Shown: piece after piece, positions 44,489 to 52,063 of the stretch
Layout: every line of letters begins with the position of its first letter
Position numbering within the stretch: position 1 is the first letter of the stretch
Assembly: GCF_001677275.1 (NCBI RefSeq)
Contig: NZ_CP016178.1
Coordinates: forward strand, 496,001 to 560,000
DNA: 64,000 nucleotides
Reading direction: 5' to 3'
From: Vibrio breoganii
GTDB lineage: Bacteria; Pseudomonadota; Gammaproteobacteria; Enterobacterales; Vibrionaceae
Program-made: the position numbers and the translations under genes
The notes under the pieces: model-generated
What the model was told of the DNA's origin: nothing
The model's database searches: none
Seen by the model: the letters and a program-made list of their open reading frames with translations, nothing else

Positions 44489-45790
44489 ATGTGTTGGAAA
44501 AAAATAAGTAATCTGGGAGTGGTGGGAGCGGTAATCCTCTCTATAGGGTTTGTGTCCGACGCGCAAGCATTTAGCTCCACTAAGAGGCTGAAGAAAACAC
44601 CTCCACCCAAAATCGTAGAGAAAATTGAAAGCAACGTGGATCTCAACACGCTTAGCTGGAATGAGATTACAAGTGAAGCCGCTTGGGAAAAGCGAGCAGG
44701 GCTGCAAGTTGTTCACCTCGATGATAAGTTCTATCTAATGGGCGGACGTAGCCCGTTAGAGCGTATTCAGTTTGCCGGCGAAAGTACTCTGCATGGGGAC
44801 GTTTGGGTCAGTGATGATGCAGCCAACTGGACCCAACTACTTGATACTGATGACAGCTCTCATTGGCCTGCACGGGCCTACTTTAAAGCGGTAAAAAAAG
44901 GAAAGTATATGTACGTGCTTGGGGGACAAAATTTCACTCCTCTTTGCATTCCTGGTGGGCCATGTGTGGCGAATTCGACTTTTTTCAATGATGTATGGCG
45001 AAGTGAGGATGGTATTAATTGGACCTTTCTTGGCAATGCGCCTTGGCAAGGAAGAGCGGGCTTAAGTGCAGTAGTTAAAGGGAGTCGTATTTATGTGTTT
45101 GGTGGCTCGCAGAACGATGATTCTGCAATAGTGGGCGGTCCACCAGTTCGTGAGTACTTTAATGATGTCTGGAGTTCGGTGGATGGTATTCATTGGAAAT
45201 TAGAGACAGCGGGTGCACCTTGGAGTAAACGAGCTGGAGCCGCAACAACGGTTAAAGATGGGTATATCTATTTGATCGGCGGAGAGGCTGGTTTTACCTG
45301 TGATAGTGGTGCGCCACCGATAGGGGATGAGCAAGGACCGCCAGCAGATTTTCAGCTGTGTGAATTGCCCTATTTTAATGACGTATGGCGGTCAAAAAAT
45401 GGTAAACATTGGCATCTAGTTACTGAAGATGCAGGTTGGTTAGCTAGGCCTGGCCACCAGTGTGGTGTGTTGTACGGTCGAATTGTCTGCTTTGGAGGAT
45501 TTGGTATTCCAATCAACCCTACTGACGTCCAGGTAAGCAGTGATGGTAAGGTATGGCAACAACTGATAATGCCTCCTTGGAACGTTGGATTTAATCCAAC
45601 GTTAATCAAGTATGATTTTGCTATTGCTGAGACTGGCAATCCATATCTATTCCACGATCAGGCCATATATACTTTCGGCGGTGATAGAGAGTTATTTTTG
45701 CCCCTTGGGGACATTGGTGATGATCAAAAATATGATAATAGCGAAAACTTTGGAAAGGTTGATGCAGATGTGTGGAAGTTCTCTAAGTAG
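44489..45790 (+). CDS. Secreted Kelch-repeat beta-propeller protein
   Basis: A 433-residue exported protein (signal to about residue 27, 'SDAQA'). Six Kelch-like repeats can be read from their double-glycine turns: YLMGGR, YVLGGQ, YVFGGS, YLIGGE, VCFGGF and YTFGGD. Each is followed by a recurring strand such as 'NDVWRSEDGINWT' or 'NDVWRSKNGKHWH', so a six-bladed propeller is likely. Several cysteines fit a periplasmic location. Kelch propellers bind proteins or sugars or act as mutarotases (NanM), but no catalytic set is visible. Single-gene unit with its own terminator. Confidence 0.75.
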   Translation: MCWKKISNLGVVGAVILSIGFVSDAQAFSSTKRLKKTPPPKIVEKIESNVDLNTLSWNEITSEAAWEKRAGLQVVHLDDKFYLMGGRSPLERIQFAGESTLHGDVWVSDDAANWTQLLDTDDSSHWPARAYFKAVKKGKYMYVLGGQNFTPLCIPGGPCVANSTFFNDVWRSEDGINWTFLGNAPWQGRAGLSAVVKGSRIYVFGGSQNDDSAIVGGPPVREYFNDVWSSVDGIHWKLETAGAPWSKRAGAATTVKDGYIYLIGGEAGFTCDSGAPPIGDEQGPPADFQLCELPYFNDVWRSKNGKHWHLVTEDAGWLARPGHQCGVLYGRIVCFGGFGIPINPTDVQVSSDGKVWQQLIMPPWNVGFNPTLIKYDFAIAETGNPYLFHDQAIYTFGGDRELFLPLGDIGDDQKYDNSENFGKVDADVWKFSK

Positions 45791-45828
45791 GTCTACTATT
45801 TGACATCAACACTATTTCTTTTAGTTTT

Positions 45829-45857
45829 GGTCAGAGGAAAACCCTCTGACCTTTTTT
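45829..45857 (+). terminator. Terminator of the Kelch protein gene
   Basis: A 9-bp stem (GGTCAGAGG / CCTCTGACC) with a 5-nt loop and six T. Confidence 0.9.
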
Positions 45858-45925
45858 ATGTTAGGAAGACGATACTAATCACATAATCCGATCTCACAGT
45901 CTTGGTTCTTAAAACTAGACAAAAT

Positions 45926-45939
45926 TTTGTGATCACAAA
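45926..45939. promoter_or_regulatory. Perfect 14-bp palindrome before the aldehyde dehydrogenase
   Basis: TTTGTGATCACAAA reads the same on both strands and lies 78-92 bp before the gene start. It has the CRP half-sites but no 6-bp spacer, so another dimeric regulator is more likely. Confidence 0.35.
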
Positions 45940-46017
45940 GATTAGTGACTTTGACATTAATACCATACAATCCCCGTAATAGTTACTTACAGATAGCAAG
46001 AGATAGGAACACCTTAT

Positions 46018-47448
46018 ATGGGGCAACTCAATTTAGTTTCGGATGATATCCTTAAAAAAAGTGACGATCTCACTCTGAAATTGGAACAGCTTAAATCAAG
46101 CTACTCGCAAGAACCTTCCCCAAGTATTGAACTGAGAAAGCAACGTCTTTTGCTACTGAACCAATCGATCATCGAGAATGAAAAACAGTTGATAGCAGCA
46201 CTATCGAAAGATTTTGGTTTTCGTTCTGATTTTGATTCGATACTAACGGATATTATTCCGACGGTCGGTCATATCAAGTACACGGTTAAAAACCTACATA
46301 AATGGGCGCGTCCTTCAAAGCGTCATGCTGGCTTGCTACTAACGCCATCAAAGGTACGAGTTGAGTATCAACCGGTTGGCGTAGTGGGGATCATATCTCC
46401 GTGGAACTTCCCAATTATTCTGAGCTTAGCGCCGGTAGCGACCGCCATTGCAGCGGGTAATAAGGTGATGCTTAAGCTTAGCGAGTTCACGCCTAAGACT
46501 AACGAAGTGATTGAGAACATTCTGTCGGTTATCGATGAAGAAGTGTTTGTAGTGCAAGGCGGAGCAGAGATAGCAAGCCGATTTAGTGCGTTGCCTTTTG
46601 ATCATTTGCTTTTTACTGGTTCGACTCAAGTCGGGCGATTGGTCGCGCAAGCTGCGGCAAAAAACCTGACTCCAGTCACTCTAGAGCTAGGCGGAAAATC
46701 ACCTGTTGTCATCGCTCCTGATGCACAGTTAGAAAAGATTGTAGATGCGGTTTTGTTCGGTAAATGTGTTAACGCAGGCCAGATCTGCGTAGCGCCTGAT
46801 TATGTCTTAATCGAGCAAGATCGAGCAGACGAGTTTGCAGAGCTGTTTATTAAGCGTTTCAATGATAATTTTGGTAAAGACTTAACTCAGTTCAGCCATA
46901 TCATCAACCAATCACAGTACCAACGTTTGCAGTCATATCTTGAGCAAGCACGTGACAAAGAATCAGTTCGAGTCGTTCCTGTTGCGGAACACGACAATGC
47001 AGGAAGTAACCACCAAATACTGCCTCATCTTGTGTTTAATCCAAGTGATGATTTAGACATGATGAAAGAGGAAATATTTGGCCCGATTTTGCCGATCATT
47101 ACCTATGAAAAACTCGAGCAAGCGGTTGAATACATTAATGATAGAGAGAGACCATTAGCGCTCTACATTATGAGTGATGACAGTCAAAGCATTGATTATG
47201 TACTCAGCAACACGCACTCTGGTGGTGTGTGTATTAACGACACCATCTTCCATGTGGCTGCCGAAGACGCACCGTTTGGTGGAATAGGTCATTCAGGTAT
47301 TGGCCATTACCATGGTGAAGAAGGGTTCAGAACCTTTAGTCACGCTCGCACAGTGCTGCATACCCCTAGTTGGCTGCCGAGAACTCGTCTATTGATGAAG
47401 TATCGCAAATCGATGCTGTCGGTGATGAAGAAGCTGTTTGTTAAATAA
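46018..47448 (+). CDS. Coniferyl aldehyde dehydrogenase-type ALDH
   Basis: A 476-residue NAD(P)-dependent aldehyde dehydrogenase of the class-3/CalB branch. Cofactor and catalytic motifs are 'GIISPWNFPI' (about 123-132), 'FTGSTQVGR' (about 199-207), Glu in 'LELGGKSP' (about 221-228) and the nucleophilic Cys in 'NAGQICVAPDYV' (about 251-262). A membrane-associated tail ('LLMKYRKSMLSVMKKLF') ends the protein. Likely oxidises long-chain or aromatic aldehydes. AGGAAC ribosome site. Single gene with a terminator. Confidence 0.88.
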   Translation: MGQLNLVSDDILKKSDDLTLKLEQLKSSYSQEPSPSIELRKQRLLLLNQSIIENEKQLIAALSKDFGFRSDFDSILTDIIPTVGHIKYTVKNLHKWARPSKRHAGLLLTPSKVRVEYQPVGVVGIISPWNFPIILSLAPVATAIAAGNKVMLKLSEFTPKTNEVIENILSVIDEEVFVVQGGAEIASRFSALPFDHLLFTGSTQVGRLVAQAAAKNLTPVTLELGGKSPVVIAPDAQLEKIVDAVLFGKCVNAGQICVAPDYVLIEQDRADEFAELFIKRFNDNFGKDLTQFSHIINQSQYQRLQSYLEQARDKESVRVVPVAEHDNAGSNHQILPHLVFNPSDDLDMMKEEIFGPILPIITYEKLEQAVEYINDRERPLALYIMSDDSQSIDYVLSNTHSGGVCINDTIFHVAAEDAPFGGIGHSGIGHYHGEEGFRTFSHARTVLHTPSWLPRTRLLMKYRKSMLSVMKKLFVK

Positions 47449-47475
47449 AAAGAACCGGCTAGTAGCCGGTTCTTT
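47447..47475. terminator. Bidirectional terminator after the aldehyde dehydrogenase
   Basis: A 12-bp perfect stem (AAAGAACCGGCT / AGCCGGTTCTTT) with a 3-nt loop lies between convergent genes. Confidence 0.88.
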
Positions 47476-47505
47476 CACTTTACGCTTTGGATGTACGTTA
47501 AAGCT

Positions 47506-48501
47506 CTATAGAGGGTTGAAGTCTGCGTCGTCTTTATCCATTCCATCAGTCAGTTCCACTTCAATTAAGCCGTCATCACCCGTTGCTAAGCTTGTTTGAG
47601 TATAAGGGATATCGAGGTCGTCCCAATTAATTGGTGAATCAGAAGAACCATCGCAAGTATAGGCCGCAGTATATAAACCCGTTGCGACGTAACCAAACTC
47701 ATACTCGCCAGTAACTGGATCTACACCTACTGATGCTACAGGTACTTGATAATCTACTGGTGGCATGTTGCCATCAAACTCTTCGTCCGTTGGGTCGAAA
47801 TTATCGATTAAATTGTCTGTAACTAAGCCGTGACCTTGATACAGATAAACAAAGCCATTTTGTGTTAGGTCGTCATCAACAGGGCAGTTAACACCGTTAT
47901 AAAGCTCACTTGAAACGATACCACTTAGCCTTGCTACTGTTGTGTTGTCATGAATAGTGATTCCATGAGGCTTTAGGATGTAACCATTCTTGGCATCTAC
48001 ACCTCGTTCAGCAAGTGATTTCCTAAGGTCAAATTCAATAGTAAAGCCTTGAGTACCCTCTACTGTTACTTCAAATCCACCAAGCTTTAACTTATTGCTA
48101 GGTTGCTTCAAGGGGTGTTGAATTTGTTCGTCTAGAACGTAATTCATCGTTGCACTAGAGTCAGGGACTACATGAAGGGTCATGCTTTTGTATTCACCGA
48201 CTGGCAATGTAAAGTCTTCTGCGATTAGCAGTCTCTCTGTTCCTTCGTAATCCAATATATCAAATTGTACGTAGTCGTTATTGCCATCACTTAGGTCTTG
48301 AGTGTAGGTATCACCTTCAACACTCACCACTTCGATTTGCTTGACAGTAATAACAACTTCTTCTGCACTATCTACTGGAGCATCAGACACATAAAATGAA
48401 ACCTGAGAAGTGGCAGTGCTTCCGTCATCACTATCACCACCACAGCCATAAAGGCCAATAGTTAGCGCTGTAGCCACTGCAGTGTATTTTAAAATCTTCA
48501 T
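47506..48501 (-). CDS. DUF4382 lipoprotein
   Basis: A 331-residue lipoprotein (lipobox 'GLYGC', Cys20). Residues about 35-190 are a clear DUF4382 domain: 'VSFYVSDAPVDSAEEVVITV', 'FDILDYEGTERLLIAEDFTLP', and 'IEFDLRKSLA' near its end. A C-terminal beta domain of about 120 residues follows. The ATG at 48501 fits AAGGA at 7 nt better than the ATG at 48504. It is related in plan to the lipoprotein at 2382. Location is probably the outer membrane; the role is unknown. Confidence 0.82.
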   Translation of the reverse strand: MKILKYTAVATALTIGLYGCGGDSDDGSTATSQVSFYVSDAPVDSAEEVVITVKQIEVVSVEGDTYTQDLSDGNNDYVQFDILDYEGTERLLIAEDFTLPVGEYKSMTLHVVPDSSATMNYVLDEQIQHPLKQPSNKLKLGGFEVTVEGTQGFTIEFDLRKSLAERGVDAKNGYILKPHGITIHDNTTVARLSGIVSSELYNGVNCPVDDDLTQNGFVYLYQGHGLVTDNLIDNFDPTDEEFDGNMPPVDYQVPVASVGVDPVTGEYEFGYVATGLYTAAYTCDGSSDSPINWDDLDIPYTQTSLATGDDGLIEVELTDGMDKDDADFNPL

Positions 48502-48671
48502 CATCACGTCCTTTTGTACCTAACGTATGTAATTGTAGTCGTTGGGGGGAATTCTAGTGGTTGCATAGCCTTGACTGTCAGTTTGTTGTTAGTGGAATGC
48601 AAAACAACAAGCATATACTTATAAATTGTCTAAACTATGCTAGGCAATTGTTTTTAATAGGGAAGTAATCA

Positions 48672-49283
48672 ATGAAGTTGTATGAATCGGCGGCAACGCC
48701 TAGCTGTAGACGTGTTTCAATTTTTCTTAAGTTAATTGGTGCAGAAGTCGAACGAGTTTCTGTGGATCTGAAAGGGGGAGAGAACATTACCCCCGAGTTT
48801 CAAGCCAAGAGTGCTAGTGGAACAGTACCACTATTAGAGCTGGATGATGGCACCAATATCAGTGAGTCAGTGGCCATTTGTCGTTATTTTGATCATCAAG
48901 TGCCTAATAGTGCGAATTTATTTGGGGCACCAGGTCTGGAAAGTGCTCAAGTTGAAATGTGGCACCGCATTGTAGAGTTTCAGGGATTAATTTCTGGGTT
49001 TCAAGCATTTAGAAATATCACAGGGTTTTACTCCGATAGAGAGAACTGTGTGAGCGAGTGGGGAGAGGAATCTAAAGGGCGAGCTATCGCATTTCTCGAT
49101 AAGTTAGATGCAAGGTTAAGCCATTCTAGCTTTATCGCCGGAGATCATTTGTCTGTGGCGGATATAACGGGTTTTCTCTTTATCAACTTGATGAAGGCTG
49201 CGTTTAAAGTGGAGATAGAAGAGGGTTATTCGCACATACATGTGTGGCATACAAAACTTGGCGCTATGCCTGAGTTCCAATAG
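48672..49283 (+). CDS. Glutathione S-transferase family protein
   Basis: A 203-residue protein with an N-terminal thioredoxin-like domain ('YESAATPSCRRVSIFLKLIG', 'SGTVPLLELDDGTNISESVA') that binds glutathione and an all-helical C-terminal domain ('SFIAGDHLSVADITGFLF'). The Ser-Cys near residue 11-12 is where the catalytic thiol or hydroxyl is expected. Good AGGGAAG ribosome site. It may conjugate or reduce toxic electrophiles; the substrate is not shown. Confidence 0.88.
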   Translation: MKLYESAATPSCRRVSIFLKLIGAEVERVSVDLKGGENITPEFQAKSASGTVPLLELDDGTNISESVAICRYFDHQVPNSANLFGAPGLESAQVEMWHRIVEFQGLISGFQAFRNITGFYSDRENCVSEWGEESKGRAIAFLDKLDARLSHSSFIAGDHLSVADITGFLFINLMKAAFKVEIEEGYSHIHVWHTKLGAMPEFQ

Positions 49284-49340
49284 CAGTTAGAATGGCGACC
49301 AGATAGCGAGCTTGGCTCGAACATATAAGTTGGAAATACT

Positions 49341-49781
49341 GTGGATCATTTAGAAGAAGAAATCGAAATTGAAGCGATTGGTGTTGAAGTTACAACACAA
49401 CCCGTTGAGCTTTATAAAGTGCTGAAGATTGCCGACGCCGTTAGCGGTGGCGGTGAGGCTAAGCAAGCGATTAGCCAAGGCTATGTTGCAGTGAATGGTG
49501 AGATCGATACTCGTAAACGCCGTAAGCTTGTCGATGGTGACTTGGTTCAATTTAATGAAGAATTCTATCTAGTGATCTACGTTGACCCAGAAGAAGTGGC
49601 TGCACGAGAAAGTGAAGTAGTTGACGTTGTTGCCACTGACTATGATGCTGGTGACCAAGGTTATGATGACGAGGTTGCCTACTTTGACGAAGAGCCAGAG
49701 CAAGTAGAAGAATCGGTTGTTGAAGAAGACGATAAACCAAAGAACCCTAGAACTGGGCGCAAGTCCATAGACTTCTTTTAA
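49341..49781 (+). CDS. S4-domain RNA-binding protein with acidic tail (YbcJ-like)
   Basis: A 146-residue protein with a GTG start. The S4 fold lies at about residues 20-85: 'LYKVLKIADAVSGGGEAKQA', 'YVAVNGEIDTRKRRKLVDGD', as in YbcJ, a stand-alone S4 protein of about 70 residues. Here a tail of about 60 residues is added, rich in Glu and Asp, ending in basic 'NPRTGRKSIDFF'. It probably binds structured RNA such as rRNA or tRNA; the tail could mediate protein contacts. Confidence 0.78.
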   Translation: MDHLEEEIEIEAIGVEVTTQPVELYKVLKIADAVSGGGEAKQAISQGYVAVNGEIDTRKRRKLVDGDLVQFNEEFYLVIYVDPEEVAARESEVVDVVATDYDAGDQGYDDEVAYFDEEPEQVEESVVEEDDKPKNPRTGRKSIDFF

Positions 49782-49801
49782 CTGTATAAGTTAGATATCA
49801 G

Positions 49802-49830
49802 AAGGGCAGCCATTTGGCTGCCCTTTGTTT
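49802..49830 (+). terminator. Terminator after the S4-domain gene
   Basis: A 10-bp stem (AAGGGCAGCC / GGCTGCCCTT) with a 4-nt loop and a T-rich tail, close to the 3' end of the convergent yqhD gene. Confidence 0.85.
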
Positions 49831-49851
49831 TAGTCATCTTGTCGCATTGGA

Positions 49852-51000
49852 TTACGCTACTGCGTTGTCTAAGATCTTGCTCATTTCATCAAGGTTAATC
49901 GACTGGTTTTCACCCAGAACCGTCATTCCATGAGACTTAAGTTGCTCTAGGATTTCAGAGATAGCGGCTGCTTTATCACTGCCATGTTCTGTTAGTTTTG
50001 TTGGGACATTTAGGCTTTGGTAGAAACCTTCAATTGCATCAATAGTACGCTCCGCCAGATCTGCACTTTGTTGTAGCCCAAACACGTTTTTACCCATTTG
50101 TTCTAATTTAGCGCGTTTGAATTCTATTTGATTTCGTAACAGTGAAGGCTGAATGATGGCAAGAGAACGAGCATGATCAACATTGTAGAGTGCAGTTAAT
50201 TCGTGCCCCATCATGTGAGTAGCCCAATCGTTCGGAACACCAGCACCAATCAAGCCGTTCAGTGCTTGGTTCGCAGACCACATCAGGTTTGCACGCCAAG
50301 AGTCGCTATCTCGGTTGGCAAAATCATCACCCAAAGCCTTGAGGTTTTTCAGTAGCGCCTCGGCAAAGCCGTCTTGTACCATACCGCCAGCAGGCTTAGT
50401 GATGTACTGCTCACACACATGTACCCAAGCATCCACGAGCCCATTGAGTTGCTGTCTCTCAGGTAGGGTTTTCATAGCGTCAGGGTCTAGCACAGCAAAT
50501 TTAGGCTGTACAAGCGGAGATAAGAAACCAGACTTATGCTGCGTTGCTTTTTTAGTAACTACAGCGCCTTTATTAGACTCTGAGCCCGTTGCTGGAAGAG
50601 TCAGGATTGCGCCTATTGGAATTGCGTCTGTAACTTTATAGTCACCCGTCATAATATCCCAGCCATCTCCGTCATAGAGAGAGGCTGCGGCAATGTATTT
50701 GGTCCCGTCGATTACTGAACCGCCACCCACAGCAAGTAGGTAGGAGATGCCTTCCGCTTTAACGATCTCAACAGCTTTGTTAAGTGTTTCTACGGTAGGG
50801 TTGGGCTCAACACCAGAAAACTCCTGCCATTGATAACCTTCAAGGGCTTTAGCCACTTGATCATACACGCCGTTCTTTTTAATCGACCCGCCACCGTACA
50901 CCACCAAGACCTTGCTGTCTGTTGGGATCACTGTGTTGATTGCGGCGATTTGGCCTTGGCCAAAGAAGATATTTGTTGGATTAGAATAACTAAATTGCAT
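49852..51000 (-). CDS. yqhD: NADPH-dependent iron/zinc alcohol dehydrogenase YqhD
   Basis: A 382-residue group III metal-dependent alcohol dehydrogenase that reduces short and reactive aldehydes (acrolein, malondialdehyde, butanal) with NADPH. The metal ligands are Asp190, His194, His262 and His276 ('LVDAWVHVCEQY', 'WATHMMGHELTA', 'VDHARSLA'), and the cofactor loop is 'AVGGGSVIDGTKYIA' (90-104). AAAGGA precedes the ATG. Its promoter region contains six 14-bp repeats, and an AraC gene lies upstream as with E. coli yqhC. Confidence 0.92.
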   Translation of the reverse strand: MQFSYSNPTNIFFGQGQIAAINTVIPTDSKVLVVYGGGSIKKNGVYDQVAKALEGYQWQEFSGVEPNPTVETLNKAVEIVKAEGISYLLAVGGGSVIDGTKYIAAASLYDGDGWDIMTGDYKVTDAIPIGAILTLPATGSESNKGAVVTKKATQHKSGFLSPLVQPKFAVLDPDAMKTLPERQQLNGLVDAWVHVCEQYITKPAGGMVQDGFAEALLKNLKALGDDFANRDSDSWRANLMWSANQALNGLIGAGVPNDWATHMMGHELTALYNVDHARSLAIIQPSLLRNQIEFKRAKLEQMGKNVFGLQQSADLAERTIDAIEGFYQSLNVPTKLTEHGSDKAAAISEILEQLKSHGMTVLGENQSINLDEMSKILDNAVA

Positions 51001-51030
51001 GGAACATGTCCTTTGTTGTTATTGGCATTT

Positions 51031-51114
51031 GGTCGGGCCACGGTGGTCGGGCCACGGTGGTCGCGCCACGGTGGTCGGGCTACGATGGTCTCGCCACGCT
51101 GGCCGCGCCATGAT
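51031..51114. repeat. Six 14-bp GC-rich tandem repeats in the yqhD leader
   Basis: Units begin at 51031, 51045, 51059, 51073, 51087 and 51101. The first two are identical (GGTCGGGCCACGGT), the third differs at one base, and the last three are progressively changed. The tract lies 31-114 bp before yqhD, where the promoter or leader must be, and is far more GC-rich than its surroundings. Confidence 0.9.
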
Positions 51115-51134
51115 GCATGAATTTTAAGCGTCGC

Positions 51135-51917
51135 TTATGGCGTTCTGCGTTCTCGCCTGAACACCTTAGGCGTGCAGCCATAGATACTTTTAAAGGCATT
51201 GTTAAAGTGTGTCGCACTATTAAAGCCACATAGAGAGGCCACTTCAGTGACACTTGTACGTCCTGCGCGCAAGATTGTAGCGCCTTTGTAGATTCTTTTT
51301 TTCTTAAGCATCTCGGTAAACGATAAGCCTTCTTCTGCCAGTCGGCGTTTAACCGTAGTTACAGATACCTGTAAGTGCTCAGCTAGCATAGGTAGGCTTT
51401 GTTCTTTATCCAGCCTTGCATCCATAAACAGGGATACCTTTTCAGAGAAACTGACAAGCGTTGCGAGCTGCACTGCGTTTAAAAGTGAAGGGTATTTATC
51501 CATGGTATGTGAGAGCAATGCGCTCACTAAAGAGTGCTGAACCTCGGCTTTGCATTCTGATAGCTCGCTACTGGTGATGAGCGTGGCAAGAAGCTGATGC
51601 TCAAATGGTTCAGCCTTGAAAGAACAGACAGGCTGGTGGATTACAATTGAATCAGGGGCAGAGCCAAAACCGAGCAGCACTTCGTACTCGAGAAGTATTA
51701 GCGTGGCTTCAAAATCACTATCAGCTTCAATAGAGGAGGTCAGCAGCTCTTGGGTAAGAAATGCAAATTGGTTTGGGACAATCTCGTGCTGTTGTTCGTT
51801 CTGCTTCCATTTCAAACGGCCACTATTGACTACAACAAAACCTGCGGGCTTGGTTGAGTGATCTTTTAAGACTAGTTGGTCATGATTTGAAAAATGTAGG
51901 CAAGCAAAAGGTGACAC
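51135..51917 (-). CDS. AraC family regulator, likely YqhC-like
   Basis: A 260-residue regulator with an N-terminal ligand-binding half and a C-terminal AraC double helix-turn-helix (about 160-255: 'LAEHLQVSVTTVKRRLAEEG', 'SVTEVASLCGFNSATHFNNA', 'GCTPKVFR'). The GTG at 51917 is preferred to the TTG at 51923 because AGGGA lies 7 nt before it. It is on the same strand and just before yqhD; in E. coli the AraC-type YqhC activates yqhD when aldehydes are present, so a similar link is likely. Confidence 0.82.
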   Translation of the reverse strand: MSPFACLHFSNHDQLVLKDHSTKPAGFVVVNSGRLKWKQNEQQHEIVPNQFAFLTQELLTSSIEADSDFEATLILLEYEVLLGFGSAPDSIVIHQPVCSFKAEPFEHQLLATLITSSELSECKAEVQHSLVSALLSHTMDKYPSLLNAVQLATLVSFSEKVSLFMDARLDKEQSLPMLAEHLQVSVTTVKRRLAEEGLSFTEMLKKKRIYKGATILRAGRTSVTEVASLCGFNSATHFNNAFKSIYGCTPKVFRRERRTP

Positions 51918-52025
51918 GCACAAATCCCTAACTGCGACGATAGAGTGATTCTATCTCAGATTTGCTACTGATAGGAAAGAGTTTACTTAAGTTGTTGAAT
52001 TTGATGAATACATTGAGACGAATGT

Positions 52026-52055
52026 CCCATAGAGTAGCGTAGGCTACTCTATGGG
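52026..52055. other. Perfect 13-bp hairpin near the end of rnb
   Basis: CCCATAGAGTAGC pairs exactly with its complement around GTAG. It lies 9 bp past the rnb stop on the minus strand, but no T run follows, so it may protect the 3' end or be a weak terminator. Confidence 0.5.
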
Positions 52056-52063
52056 AGAGAAGA

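Noticed and set aside
51031..51114. Tandem repeats considered as a CRISPR array
   Set aside because: Units are 14 bp and directly joined with no spacers, and no cas genes are nearby.
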